A stretch of 64,000 nt of DNA from Chrysaora quinquecirrha. Its lineage: Eukaryota > Cnidaria > Scyphozoa > Semaeostomeae > Pelagiidae. Below, piece after piece: positions 23,601 through 34,537 of this stretch (position 1 is the stretch's first letter; the number at the start of each line of letters is the position of its first letter). The position numbers and the translations under genes are program-made. The notes below the pieces were generated by a model that did no database searches, was not told the DNA's origin, and saw only the letters and a program-made list of their open reading frames with translations. Where the stretch lies: contig JACTAT010000026.1 in the NCBI GenBank assembly GCA_014526335.1, forward strand, positions 1,931,565 through 1,995,564, in the 5' to 3' direction.

Positions 23601-24754
23601 CCACATTTTTCTTTTAAACTTTTCAAAATTTCACACCACGAATTTTGCTTATTGTTGCTTGCCAAGCAATGTTTTCAGACGTAGCCAAACGGTCAGACAT
23701 TTGTTTTAAAGCAAATTCAAATGTTTGATCAACAATGTTTGATCGTTTGACCAGGTCCTTACTCTTACCATACCACTTTAAAGGCCACAGAGATATTAAA
23801 CCTACTACATCTGCTGAATTAATTAACGTTTGGTTTCTTTTATTTCAGTTCTGTTATTCGTCTGCTTCACATGTTGCCAATACCTCTACTACACATTGAT
23901 GCCATACGTGATTACACTTAGCAGTGCAACTGTCGTCAATCTCTCTCTTCTTACTGCTGATTTATACACTCTGATGTTTGGATTGTTTTTATTTGGATAT
24001 AAGGTTTGTTGTCATTAAATTTTCCATAAATGACCGTTGAAACGCCCGAGGCGATTATTCAATGAATAGATTTTCCTGTTGGGCGTTCTTCTGGCATTTA
24101 TTGGTAGCTGTTCATGAATGGGCTATAGCAATAGAAGTAACTCCTGGGCAGAACAAAGGCTCTTGGGTAGAGCAAAAGCTCTTAGGCAATGCCAATTCTG
24201 TGAACAATGCGAAGGGTGTTGGTTCGAGCAAAGATTCCTGGGAACTGCAAAGGCTCTTGGGTAGAGCAAAGGCTCCTGGGTAACGCAAAGGCTCTTGAGT
24301 AGAGCAATGGCTCCTGGGCAACACAAAAACTTTAGGCTTGGGCTCTTTGCGTTTTCAAGGAACATGGTTTGCGAGGCTTCATCGTTTTGAAGCAGGAGCA
24401 CCAGGAACTCAGTGTAATAGGCTTTTTTTTGTAACACCCATTGAATTTCTTATGAATATTTTAATTGAATGTTTTCTTTTTCAGTTTTCGTATTTATATT
24501 TCATCGCATTTGGTGGAATATTCGCTGGTTTAATTACGTATAATTGGAAACCGACCCCTGTCGCCCCGAGAAGAACGAAAAAAGCCAAGAAAGAGATAGA
24601 AGCCTTGTCATGTGATAATGGCACAATATCACGTGATGAAGACCCAAGTAAATTGGAAAAACAAAAACTTTGTGAAAATGGCAAAAATGGAAAAATTCCC
24701 TTCTTCAAGTACACTGTGGGATATCATAATAACATGGCGGTTACAGAGGTTTGA
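14607..24754 (+). CDS. SLC35F2: Solute carrier family 35 member F1/F2-like transporter
   Basis: Eight exons: 14607-14696, 15509-15786, 18618-18915, 19891-20044, 20753-20909, 21977-22029, 23849-24003 and 24485-24754. All are GT-AG, phases agree throughout, and they give 484 residues. The body aligns colinearly with human SLC35F1/F2: [18 protein letters not shown] (TM1), [106 protein letters not shown] and LFLFGYK. About ten membrane segments of the DMT superfamily are expected. The hydrophilic N-terminus (about 120 residues) and C-terminus are not conserved. The ATG (GTTATGG) lies two bases after an acceptor (TTTTTCAG, 14597-14604), so a 5'-UTR exon probably exists upstream. Human SLC35F2 imports the drug YM155; the natural substrate here cannot be inferred. 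F1 versus F2 is not resolved. Confidence 0.9.
14750..14990. mobile_element. Family 5 element, short copy in transporter intron 1
   Basis: Left TTAATAAGCAACTGGTCAAT and right GGACCAAAAGTCCAGTTGCT; GGGCTGAAATATTTTAAGCA near 14938 mirrors the larger copy at 12890-13812. Deleted internally. Confidence 0.72.
15903..17353. mobile_element. Family 3 element split by a foldback
   Basis: Left end TACATGTTTTTTTTATAAGG with AACCTACCTCAAAGCC. Sequence parallels the intact copies at 21187 and 59993 in inverse orientation (TTTTTGGACCTCTTTTGAG, CATTTGAGCAAAGCTCGAG). It breaks at TTTAGTAGTA (16234) and resumes at TATAAGTTCTTTAAATTTTC (17314). Its right tip is lost. Confidence 0.8.
16235..17313. mobile_element. 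Foldback/MITE with TA target duplication, 1,079 bp
   Basis: Termini CACTTAGGGTACAAAAGTAT and ATACTTTTGTACCCTAAGTG are perfect inverted repeats. Homology continues inward for over 300 bp (AAAATGGCGGCCAACAGTAG against TAATGTTGGCCGCCATTTTA). It is flanked by TA at 16233-16234 and 17314-17315. The intact family 3 copy at 21187 (reverse strand) shows the empty site GTAGTATAAG, so the TA duplication is demonstrated, as in Tc1/mariner-type insertion. No transposase frame. Confidence 0.88.
17666..18030. mobile_element. Family 4 element (AAGAAC repeats), copy 1
   Basis: Starts TACACTCTTTTTTATTAAAA and ends AATATAAAAAGTGTA. The inside carries GTTCTTAATTCCTCCAG, GCATGCTTGT and AAAGGCCAGCCTCGGCTTG in the same order as the copies at 20106 and 62405. 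Sits in transporter intron 2. Confidence 0.82.
18264..18390. mobile_element. MITE with TAGACTTATTAC termini, copy 2
   Basis: TAGACTTATTACATTCGCCG at the left and GGAACGTAATAAGTCTA at the right, with AAACAGCTG and AGCTGTTTCC around a GTTGTTGTT centre. Located in transporter intron 2. Confidence 0.85.
19245..19860 (+). repeat. tRNA-like SINE-type repeat, two to three tandem copies
   Basis: Units of about 250 bp contain GTTGGCTCTGGTCATGCAGT at about 19270, GTCGGCTCTCGGACCATGC at about 19530 and GTTGGCTCTCTGATCATACA at about 19786. These are followed by TGTTCGAATCCCATCTAC (or decayed forms), a B-box-like element, then ATATGCCACTTGTGGAAAA. The 3' part reads GGCTCAACATAGCCGAAACA. Diverged matches occur near 20965-21050 (inverse), 21695-21800, 29800-29850, 30080-30180 and 44410-44490. 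Confidence 0.65.
20106..20730. mobile_element. Family 4 element, copy 2, split by a MITE
   Basis: Begins TACACTCTTTTTTTATAGGA, continues to 20307, is interrupted by a 282-bp element, and resumes ACTTTCATATTCAGCCGATA, ending at about GTTCTTATAAAGAAAGAGTT. Colinear with the uninterrupted copy at 17666. Confidence 0.85.
20308..20589. mobile_element. MITE family 2 with TTA duplication, 282 bp
   Basis: Ends AGGTATGGCTAAACCAGGAG and CTCCTAGTTTAGCCAGGCCT are inverted. TTA flanks both sides (20305-20307, 20590-20592). The uninterrupted family 4 copy reads CTGTCTTACTTTCATATT there, so one TTA was duplicated. This fits PIF/Harbinger insertion at TWA. The short frames inside encode nothing recognisable. 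Confidence 0.9.
21053..21685. mobile_element. MITE family 2 copy interrupted by family 3
   Basis: AGAAGCCTGGCTAAACTAGG opens the element at 21053 and CGGCTTGTCTCCTAGTTAAG closes it near 21675. The middle is replaced by the family 3 element at 21187-21588, with loss of about 50 bp of the MITE at the junction. Confidence 0.8.
21187..21588. mobile_element. Family 3 element (AAGGAAC repeats), intact reference copy
   Basis: TGTACACGCTTTTTTTTATA at the left and TATAAAAAAAAAAAGCGTGT at the right are inverted ends. Inside, AAGGAAC recurs many times (ACTTTATAAGGAACCTACAT, TTAAGGAACTATTAAGGAAC). Nearly identical to 59993-60400. Confidence 0.9.
22135..22500 (+). repeat. Dispersed repeat, copy related to 1190-1380
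   Basis: Shares CTGAAATTCTCTAAACATTG and GGTGGGAAACTGAAGAAAAC with the repeat in RPF2 intron 3, and finishes CCAGGTACCCCCCCGGGCCA. Intronic in the transporter gene. Confidence 0.55.
23064..23241. mobile_element. MITE with TAGACTTATTAC termini, copy 3
   Basis: TAGACTTATTACTTTCCTTC at the left and ACGAATGTAATAAGTCTA at the right, with the GAAACAGC / GCTGTTTCC inner pair. Transporter intron 6. Confidence 0.85.
23500..23758. mobile_element. MITE family 1 with TTA duplication, 259 bp
   Basis: GGCCCTGGTCAAACAATCAA at the left, GATCGTTTGACCAGGTCC at the right, TTA at 23497-23499 and 23759-23761. It ends about 90 bp before exon 7 of the transporter (23849). Confidence 0.9.
24135..24330. repeat. Minisatellite of about 24 bp
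   Basis: Repeats variants of AAAGGCTCTTGGGTAGAGC and AAAGGCTCCTGGGTAACGC, about eight units, inside the last intron of the transporter. Confidence 0.85.
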
Positions 24755-26394
24755 AAAATAATTTTGAAGTTTTTAATCGACTTCGCAATTCGATTAAAAT
24801 TTTAATCGACTTCGCAAGAAGATCACAATTCCCTTATACACGCGAAATTTATGATCGCGACATTTATACCTTATATGGGGTTGTGCTCGGGACCTTTGCC
24901 TCGCTTTCACGGCTGCTCGCGTCGCAGAACGTGGATCCCCTGCCCCGCTTTGAAATTGCTTAGCGTTTTAAAATTGCTTTTAGGTAAAAAATAAAGAATT
25001 GTTTTTTAAAATCATTTTCGCTTTTTTGCTGAAGAAACTTATTGCCCTGTGCTAAAGAATTTTTAAGAAATTGTTTTTTAAAAATAAATATAGCTATTTT
25101 GTTTTGCCTTTAGTTTTTCTAGATGTTTTTCGCCAAAATTTAAATACGGAAATTTATTGATTTTTTTGTATAATGTTAAAAATGAAACAAAGCGTTCCTA
25201 TCTGGGGTGTGAATTTCGCTTTATTTTGATGTCGTAAAATGTACAAATGGAAGTTTTTATCCTTTCCCTCCTCAGCCGGATCTCCAAAAGGCTAAATCAT
25301 TCGCGTGAAGATAGCGCGACCTAACGGGACAGTTCGCGGCTCCGACCACAAGGAAAATTTCCTCGGACTACCGTTCACAATTAATATTTTCTCCGAGTGA
25401 GCAAAAATAACAAAATCAGCAAGAGAAGTATATCACTCCAGTAAATTGAAGGACAACAAGCAAAAAAACATTTTCAGATGGAAAAAATATTCGAATGAGG
25501 TTTAATTTCATTCTGGCAAGAGTTTAAACTGGGGGAATGTTGGCAAATTAAATTGCTTTTTCAAAGGCCACTGCATGAGAGCGTTTGTGACGTTTCGTCA
25601 TTCACTGCAGCGAACAGTCAGATGAAACAGGCGGCAATACTGTTGTTTTGTGAAGTTGTGATAAATTTCGCCTCGTGGAGCTCCGGCCTAAATGGCGTTA
25701 TAATGCTTCGTTCCCACGCCCGTCGTCAGAGTGACGATCGAGACTTGGGGCCTCTTTACATTCTGGCTATTCGCTGTGCAGGCGCAAATTGTCATAAAGG
25801 TGTGTGCCAAAGTGCTGGCTAGGAGCTCTTAATCTAAAATCCCAAGTTAGCTTCGGTACTTTTTCTGCCCCCCCCCCCCTAAAAGGCCGGGAAGAGTGAA
25901 GTAAAAGATTGCATTAGGCACAAGCACTCAACCTCGTCTTCAGAACTTGTTTTTGTCATTAAAATTATGGCAAAATATTTTATTGCGAAGGGAGGCAACC
26001 ATCACTGGAAAGTCTAGATATTTTTGTAGAGAACGAAGACATGCTCACAGGAAATCTGTGCACCGTTGCTAGAAATCTGGTCCACCTTTCTAGAAATAAG
26101 GCCCATATTCAGTCCTGTCACACCTTTATACTACCGAATGGCCAGATAACGTTTAGAGGTCCATCTAAATCGCCTCTGCGACGGCTGCTGTTAACTCGGA
26201 CACAGATAAGAAGTAGACTAGCATCATGCTAGTAGCACGTAACCGTTTCTTGATTAGGCCAGGATTTGCTGGTGGGACGTTGTAAACTGTGTATCACTGG
26301 TTGCTTATTTTAGGCTGTTTTTGGGTTGTAGCTGTACTGATTTTACAGTATAGGGTAATGGGCTGTGATGACCCTGAAGCTGGAGCAATAAAGG

Positions 26395-26760
26395 TTTGAC
26401 GTGAGTAAGAATGTTTTGACGAGCAATTTTTCAGAGCATGGCCTAACTGTCAAACATTTTTCGGAACAAGCGAATTTCAAATGTTTGATAAAAATTTTTG
26501 TTCGTTTGGCAAAGGCCTCGTGCAACAAATTGTGCTTATTTCTGCTTCCCAATCAATGTTTGTGACGTGGCCAAATGGCCAAACATTGTTTGAAGCAAAT
26601 CTTATATGTTTGACAAACAATTGTTGATCGTTTGGTCAGGGCCTCACGCAACAAACTGTGCTTTTTTGCTTGCAAATGAATGTTTTGTGGCCAAACGTTC
26701 AAACATTGCTTGATAAGTAAATTACAAATGTTTGACAAACAATGTTTGATCGTCTGGCCC
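26395..26760. mobile_element. MITE family 1 cluster
   Basis: Repeated modules GTTTGATCGTCTGGCCCCGG, TTGTTGATCGTTTGGTCAGG and GTTCGTTTGGCAAAGGCC are all end or subterminal sequences of family 1 in tandem or nested arrangement. Individual boundaries cannot be set. Confidence 0.75.
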
Positions 26761-27340
26761 CGGCTTCAGGGTCTGAAAAATTTAAAGATAAATAACCTTC
26801 GTGATATTCCTTGCATTTTTTGTCTCAATTATACGTATGCACTCGCACTTATTTTCTGCTTTTATGGAAGTCCTATATTTTGTGTAAAAAATTGAATAAT
26901 GTTTTTTAATCCGTGCTATTTAAACCAAACGCTATTGTAATTATTTCATTTTAATCAAGAATGATTTTCTAACATTACCTTAATGACTTTTAATGCATAT
27001 CAAACTTAACTTGGTTTCACTAATCTACCTTACAACCCAAACGTCGTTTTGTTTAAATTCAAACGTGAGTAATAATTAAAAATTTATCAGGGTTTTCAGC
27101 TGATATGAATGAATCAAATTTTATAAATCGAATAATGCAGAAAATGCCTTTATTTCGTGTCTCGTTGCATTTTTTAGCATCATATTTATGGTTCGCGGCA
27201 ATTCTTTTTACGGCACGTGATTGCTCGGGGAAATCAAATTTTTGAGCCGCAATGTGCTGCTTGGGGTTTGAAAAAAAAAGGGGGGAGAACGACAGAAGAA
27301 GAAGAAAACAGGATCTTTTTTGTGTGGATTGGGAAAAACT

Positions 27341-27588
27341 CTAAGGTGCCAAATAAACGTGCCCCCCTGTTATTAATTTTGAGTTTTTCCCCACCCCACG
27401 GACCTTATTAAGACCCTCCGTTTATTAATTTTGGAAGAAAACATTTCACTTGTGAAAGGATTAAACTACGTTTATTAAATTTCCCCCACCCCCGTTATTA
27501 GGACTCCCCATTTATTAAATTTTCGAAAAATTTTCCACCCCCTCCCCCCGTTTATTTGGACCCCCGTTTATTTGGCACCTTAGAGTAA
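27341..27588. mobile_element. MITE with CTAAGGTGCCAAATAAACG inverted ends
   Basis: CTCTAAGGTGCCAAATAAAC and its exact inverse GTTTATTTGGCACCTTAGAG bound 248 bp whose inside repeats CCCCGTTTATTAATTTT-like words. Found once in the window. Confidence 0.8.
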
Positions 27589-28647
27589 GCTGCACGAGTC
27601 AATAATGCAAAAGAGGACGCACCAAAGCGCGCTCATCGCTGAAAATGCAAAGCTTCATGTGATAGGCTGGTCAACTTCCTGTAGAGAACCCTAATTCCCT
27701 CAAGGGAAAACCTTAATTAACTCCCCATTATCACCCGTTAAAGCTGTTGTCTACCTGTACATTATTTCATGAATGGTTGCATACAATCGGTGCATCGAGA
27801 TCGGGTCAGAGTGGATAGAAGAGCAGTATTCCTTAACATAAATCGTGCTAGAATAAAGTCTTTTAATGCGGATCTGGGACTGATGGGAATGACTCATTTC
27901 TCAGCAAAAATTTGCGCGAAAACGGTGAGTATTTTTGTTAGCAAAGTGCCACGAATGGCAATTTGCTCAGCACTGTTCTCTCCGTGTGCAGCGGGCGTAC
28001 TATGTCGATATTACGCGCAGCAAGAACTGGTTGCCGACTGCTAATTGGCGATTTTTTTGAATTTATCGTAACCGACCTGTCAACATCAGCGCTCTGGCAA
28101 CTAGTTGGGAACCAGTTCCTTTTAGACCGCAATTAGCAGGAAAGAAATTCCTGAAAGCTGGGCATGTTCTACTCATTCGCAGTCGACCAGAGCACTCTTG
28201 TGACCGTAATCGACTGTGATCAGCTTTGTCCTATAGCCTCTGATCAGTTGTTGACATGTCGACATAAATTAGCAGTTACAACTAGTAGTTGGCGTAAGTC
28301 TTAGTCGTCGCATCATAGGTCGAAAAAGCGTGCCATAAGTTTTTAAAGCGTGTATTCTCAAGAATCTTCCGCAGAAAAATCACTGACGCTTGACGCACGG
28401 GCAAAACGAACCAAAAGCCACGCTTTACGAGACTCGAACAAACTCGAACCCTTGACCATGGGTAGCCTCTTCATCAGAAAGCGTTAAGCCTCGTTTGGGC
28501 GATTTTGAAGAATTTCTCATTTTGTCACGTCGCCATTGAAGTCGCGAAGTCTTTGCTCCATCAAAATTTGAAGACCAATAAGTGGAGAATAAATCGGTTT
28601 TATGATTGTTGCTTCGCTTTGAAACTTACTTTTGACAATTTGAAAGC

Positions 28648-30790
28648 ATGGGTGGTGGGAAAAAGCAAACTCAGAGGACAAAGGGAAATTTAAAGGTACG
28701 TTTTACTTCTGTGAAGTTGACTTGCAAAAAACGGGCCTAAATTTTCATATTGCGGGGTCGGGTTGTGTACCTATACCATTGAACTATAAATAACAATTCT
28801 TAGTGTATGAATAGCCTTTTTATTTATAGTTCAATGGTCGGACCTAACCTAGAGGATAGATGACTGAGTTGTTTGCAGTTTTATTAAAAGTGATTCATAT
28901 AAGAGGGAACAATAGAATAGAAAGTGGACTTGCACAGAGCCGAGATTTCATTGAAACTGCCATATACTGGTACTCTGCAAACTGTCTAATAAATATTTTA
29001 ATTTTTTGCCAGCCTTCAAGCAGTAGCCGAGCTGCAGAGAGTCTGCTTCAAGAAGGAAAAACAGGTTTTATTGGCTTTGGAGGACTATCAGAAGCAACTG
29101 GTAATGCATTTGGTTATGTCCCAAAAGCGATTGGGACTGACAACGAAGCTGAACATGAAATCGATTCTGAGTTAAGAATGCTGATGAGAAAAATGACAAA
29201 AAAGGATACAACAACAAGATTAAAGGTTGGTTGCTTAGCTGTGGCTTTGTCATCTAATCCTGTTATCTGATGATATCAGCAGCTTAGCAAGGTTAGGGTT
29301 AGGGTTTGAAAGAGAAGGATGAAGGTTAATTGGTGCATTTATCACCAGCTGCTAGGATCTCAGTAGCAAGTTAACTAATAATGACCTTGACCCTGGCTGT
29401 GACCTTGACCCTTGTATGTGTGGATAATATGTGGAAACAATAGAGCACACAAACAATAGAACAATGGAAAACAATTGTTCTATTGTTTGAATCCCCTGGA
29501 GCATCCAGTGGGGCTTTACCCCTTGGTATTTTCACATTGTGAATTTTAATGAATTTATTAATTGTCTCTTGTGATAGGCTGTGCAAGAATTTTCCAAACT
29601 TTGCTCTGATAAAAGTGCTGATTGTGTTTCAAGAACATTGTCATTCTGGCCAAAAATTTACAACAAACTGACAGAGGTTAGTTTTGAATATCAATAATTT
29701 TGCGGATTTTTAGGGTAGGCATAACTGATTGATTTGACCAAGACTGTCCTGGCAGGACAACGTTTCCACTGCGCTATAGAGCTTCATGAAACTGCCCAGT
29801 AGCTCTCTAAGTCATACAGCCCCAGGGGTGCACTATGTATAATTTTGGTATTGGGATGTGCTGATTTTCACAATCTTGGTATACAGACAGTGTCAGTTTT
29901 CACGATTTGGTGTTTTAGTATAAGGAACAGTGAAGATTTTCATGATTTTTATGTTTGAAGAATGGAAAATTGTTATAAAACCAGGTATAATTTTTTGTAG
30001 AATTATTATAAGGATGGGGATTTTTTTTATGCTTGGGCAGCACATCCCTTACAAAATTTGATCAAGTGCCTTCCCCCCCAGGCATACAACCCAAGGCTGT
30101 CCCCCTGTTTGAATTTTTGTGTTTTGGCTATGTTAAGCCTTCTTCAGCACCATACATATTTGTATGTAATGGTCATTAATGGTATTATTTTGGTTTTCTT
30201 TTTCATTTGCAGGATTTTGATCACAGAGTTAGAGAAGCAATTCAACAATCTCACTTGGAGATTGTCAGGAAAGTTGGTCGTAAACTTGCTCCACAACTTA
30301 AGCTGATCATTAGTAATTGGCTGAAGTCTCACTTTGATCAGTATCCTCCTGCAGCTGTGACTGCAAAAAGATCGTTTGATTTGAGTTTCAGTGGTGATAA
30401 AAAGAGGGAAGCGTTGTCATTTTGTAAAAAGGAGTTAATATTGGTGAGTTATTTTATACAATTCTATGAGTGCTTTTCATCATCATTATCATCATTGTCA
30501 TTGTCATCATCACTGTTATCATCACTGTAGTCATCCTCAGCATCCTTGTCCTTATCATCATTAGCTCCACCAACATCATCATCTTCAACATCATCATCAT
30601 TGTGATCATCATCATCATCATCATGATCATTGTCATCATCATCATCATCATCATCAACATCATCATCTTCATCATCATCATCTTCATCATCATCATCATT
30701 GTGATCATAGTCATCATGATCATCATCCTTATCATTATCATCATTAGCAGCATCAACATCGCCATCTTCAACATCATCATCATTGTGATT

Positions 30791-30829
<39 letters not shown>

Positions 30830-30982
30830 GTCGTCATCATCATCATCATCATCAACATCATCATCATCATCTTTATTATTATTATCTCCATCATCGTGGT
30901 CATCATCATCATCACCATCGTCATCATCGTCACCAACATCATCACTGTCATCTTCATCATTATTGTCATTTTCATCATCATC

Positions 30983-31030
<48 letters not shown>

Positions 31031-34000
31031 GTCATCATCATTACCATCATCACCACCACAGACCACAATCAGCATTATAGAATCATCAGCATGATCGTAA
31101 AAATGTTTTTCTCTTTCAGAATATGCAAGATGTTTTAATACAGCAGACGCAAGATACGCTGAGTGATCCAAAGTTAGTCACGTTAGGATGAATCTCTATA
31201 CGTTTTTAGCAATCTGAGTTCTGTCGATAAAATAAGAGCCTCAATAACTTTGTTATTTGTCTACTTTCCATTGTTCTATTCTGATGTATTTTACGAACAT
31301 CTAGTGAGTGAAGTAACGTCCGCTGTCTTTTCATTTAAAATAATTTTTTAACACCATGGCTACTCAGTAACATGGTCTCTTTCATGACGACTCACAATTA
31401 GCTTACTTGAGTAATTGTTGGCATTGTGGAAATTTATCAAAAATTGAAGATATCGATTTTTTGATGCAAAATCGTTTGAAGCACCAAAAACTTAGTACTG
31501 CTTTAAAACGAATTCGGTATCGAAAACTCTATATCTCGACATGTTGAAGAATGCCTATATTGGTTGGTCGTTCAACAAAAAAGTGTTTCTTTACCAATTA
31601 TTATTATCTTGTCTTTTAGAGTTATACCAGTAGAAGAAAGAGAGGCAAAATACAACAGAATTATTTCTGTGACTCTGTTTTCATTTGGTTTTTTACTCGA
31701 CAATCTTTCGTCTACTGATATTGAAAGTTTATCGAATGAAATTCAAAGTATCTTAAAAGAGAAGAAGTTTTGGAAATTTTCAAAGCACAAATCCGCCATG
31801 GTAGGGAATCTTCTTATACTCTGCGTTATTTTTGTGAATAGGCATTTTCAAAAAAGGTCTGAGTCGGCGTTACATTTTTCTGGAAAATGGTAGATATCTG
31901 GAGAAAGGGAATCCCCTCCACATGCAACGACCTTGATTGTAGCCGCTTTACGAGAGGACGTGCATCAGATTTTACTTCTAATTCATGAAAACTGGAAGAG
32001 TAAGAGAAGAAAGGAATCTGTGACAATGAAAAAAGATGCAAGTAACTCGCAAAAAAGGAAAATACTTGATTAAATGACTCCTAGAGCAGATAAATTGGTA
32101 CTTGAAACCTTTTTTCACTTTAACCCCAACTAAACGTGAATTCAAAGCAAAATTTGCTATAATATCTCTCCTAAAATTACTTCCAATCTGGTCTTTGAAC
32201 GTGGAGAGGATTCCCTAACTCAGCATGTCCACCATTTTCCAGAAAAGTGAGCCCGAGAGTGGATCTATAACCAAATTCAAAGACGCCTGCAGTGGGGGGG
32301 GCAAGGGGGGCAACCGCTCCTCCTGCCCTTATCAGAGGGGGGTAAGGAGGGGCAAGATGTGCCTTCAGCGACAGCAATTATTTTTAAAATAGCTTTAAGT
32401 TGTCTTATAAATATTTTAGAATTGTAGAATAGAAGAAAGGCAAAAAGGACCATAATATATTGATTTCATTATTTGTTTCTGGGTCGAGAGAAAATCGATG
32501 TGAAACTTGTCACCCATAATTTTGCAAAAATTAATGAACAGAGAAAATCATTTTTCGGAAACCAATAGCAACATCTTATTACTAAACTTTATGACTTTAA
32601 ATGCATAAGAATTCTTCAAATAAAAAAATGATTGCTCTTGCGAAATCGTAAATCTTAAACAGTTTTATTGTCAATGAAAACAATTAAAGGGCGTTTCCCA
32701 CGTTTTCCAGGCGCCTGAAGGGCGTGGTCACCCCAAATCCCCTCAGTTGCCCTTCTTCTAGCCTTTGCCCCCCTTGCCCTCCATACGTGCAGGCGTCCCT
32801 GACCAAATTTTTTTATTTCTAGATCCGAAATGCCTTTTTCACTGCTGTATCCTCATGCTGTCATCATTGCAAAGATATTATCAAAGAGCTCAGTGCTGTT
32901 GCTTGTCCGACTGTTTTGTTGTGTTTGGATGAGTCCGATCCGACTGTCGTACGATCAGTTTGGGAATGCTGTCTCCATATCGTCAATACGATTGAGGTGA
33001 GTAAGGCATTTGCTATGTAGCGTTTTTTTCCAAGGAAAACATCCCCCTATGTAGCGTTTTTTTCCAAGTCAGTCCATCTCACTGATAGTGGATGGAAAGC
33101 TGGATATTTCCAGGGGGCAGGTGTGTATTTTTATTTTCCTTCGTGTGGTATCGTTGAAATAGTGTGAATTAAAGAGAAGCTGTTTATATGAAACATATTT
33201 CCCCAAGAGTCCCCCTTGAAAGTTATTTTATACCATTGAAATTGAATGTAAAGCGATGTATTTCAAGGGGGGATACGTATGATGATGTTTTTCCTTTCAT
33301 TTATATTTCCTGTATGAGTATTGCTTGGACTCCGTGAATGCCCCTTTTCTATATGACGATTGTTTACCAAGAATCCCCTCCTTGAAAATCAGTATATCTC
33401 ACTGATAGTCAATGTAAAGTGGAATATTTCCAGGGGGATCACTATCCAATCTGCCAAATTCAGGGAATAAGTATTTACTGTTTACATTTTTTGTTAAGTT
33501 TTGCTTTTATTATTATAAAATTTCTTTTTTAAGGACTGCTGGGATCGTGTGAACGCAAGAAAAGCTGTTTTGCCTAAACTTTGGTCTGTTCTCAAAGCTG
33601 GTGGTCATGGAAATGCGACCGTGATATTTCCAAATATTCTACCTTTCTTGAGTAAAGTTCCATCAACGGTAATTGCAGCCCTTTTATTTCAATCTGATCT
33701 TCTTTTTTATCTTATGTTTAACTTAGCTTTTTAAGAGAAGTTTAAGTTACGATGAACTGCGAAAAAATTTTCGGGCATACTTAAAAGCTTTTTTCGTCTG
33801 ACACTCCTCGGAGTATGAACGTCAGAAACAGACCGAAACAATAAACTAAGGCAGAATTTATACCCAGATGCGGCTCGAAATGCACCAATCAGAAAGAGAA
33901 GCCGAAATTGGCATTGTGTTTTAAACACCAATTAGCTTTGGGGATTCTTTAGAATATCATACTAAACTGAAGTTCGCAGACAGCTCTATGACTCAGGAAG

Positions 34001-34537
34001 GAAGCTGTAAGGCCTTAGCCAAATGATCAAACATTGTTTGTCAAAAATCTGAAAATTGCTTGTCAAACAATCCTGTTTATCACATCGCAAAACATTGCTC
34101 GTCAAGCATTTTCTGCTTTTGATAAGCAGAAAGTGTTTTTGAATTTTTTCAAAATATTGCTAAGCAATACTGCTTGCCAAGCAATTGTTTGTGACGTGGC
34201 CAAGCGGTCAAACATTGCTTGCAAAGCAAATCTCGAACGTTTGACCAACATTGTTTGATAATTGTGCCAGGGCCTAAGGAGTTCTTTTAATCAACGATAT
34301 CTGAAGTATGCTTTCTGTTTTTAGGTAATCGGTGATGGTGACGGTTTCTTTAAAGAATTTTTCGGCAATTTCCGAGAGGGCCTATCTTCAGATAAAGCTT
34401 CCGCGAGTTCTTCGGAAAGCGTTGCTATCATGTCAGCTTTCATGGAATGTTTACAGTATGTCATGTTAAACAAAATTAAAGAGACAAACGACGACGTGGA
34501 CAGGGAAGCCATTTATGACTATCTTATCAATGAAGAG
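28648..34537 (+). CDS. LTN1: LTN1 exons 1-9: conserved N-terminal domain
   Basis: These nine exons keep frame without correction. Recognisable blocks colinear with human Listerin are [108 protein letters not shown] and [18 protein letters not shown]. In the family this N-terminal part contacts the 60S subunit and NEMF. Intron 4 holds a CAT-repeat array (30474-31060). Intron 6 holds a hAT-like insertion ending 21 bp before exon 7. Confidence 0.94.

Larger units (their letters stand above)
24755..28647. other. Intergenic region between the transporter and LTN1
   Basis: A plausible polyadenylation signal AATAAA occurs at 24990-24995. Clustered family 1 MITEs lie at 26395-26760 and a short palindromic MITE at 27341-27588. 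From 27600 to 28640 I see CpG-containing sequence that may hold the LTN1 promoter, but no TATA box or other element I can assign. No coding exon found. Confidence 0.5.

Noticed and set aside
24062..24437. Open frames on both strands around 24.1-24.4 kb
   Set aside because: They are periodic translations of the 24-bp minisatellite in the last transporter intron.
29290..29310. TTAGGG repeats suggesting an interstitial telomere
   Set aside because: Only about two to three units, within normal chance occurrence in AT-rich intronic DNA.
30454..31171. Long open frames of poly-Asp, poly-Met or poly-Ile on both strands
   Set aside because: They are translations of the CAT/GAT trinucleotide array in an LTN1 intron; the same applies at 3792-4082 and 36870-37421.
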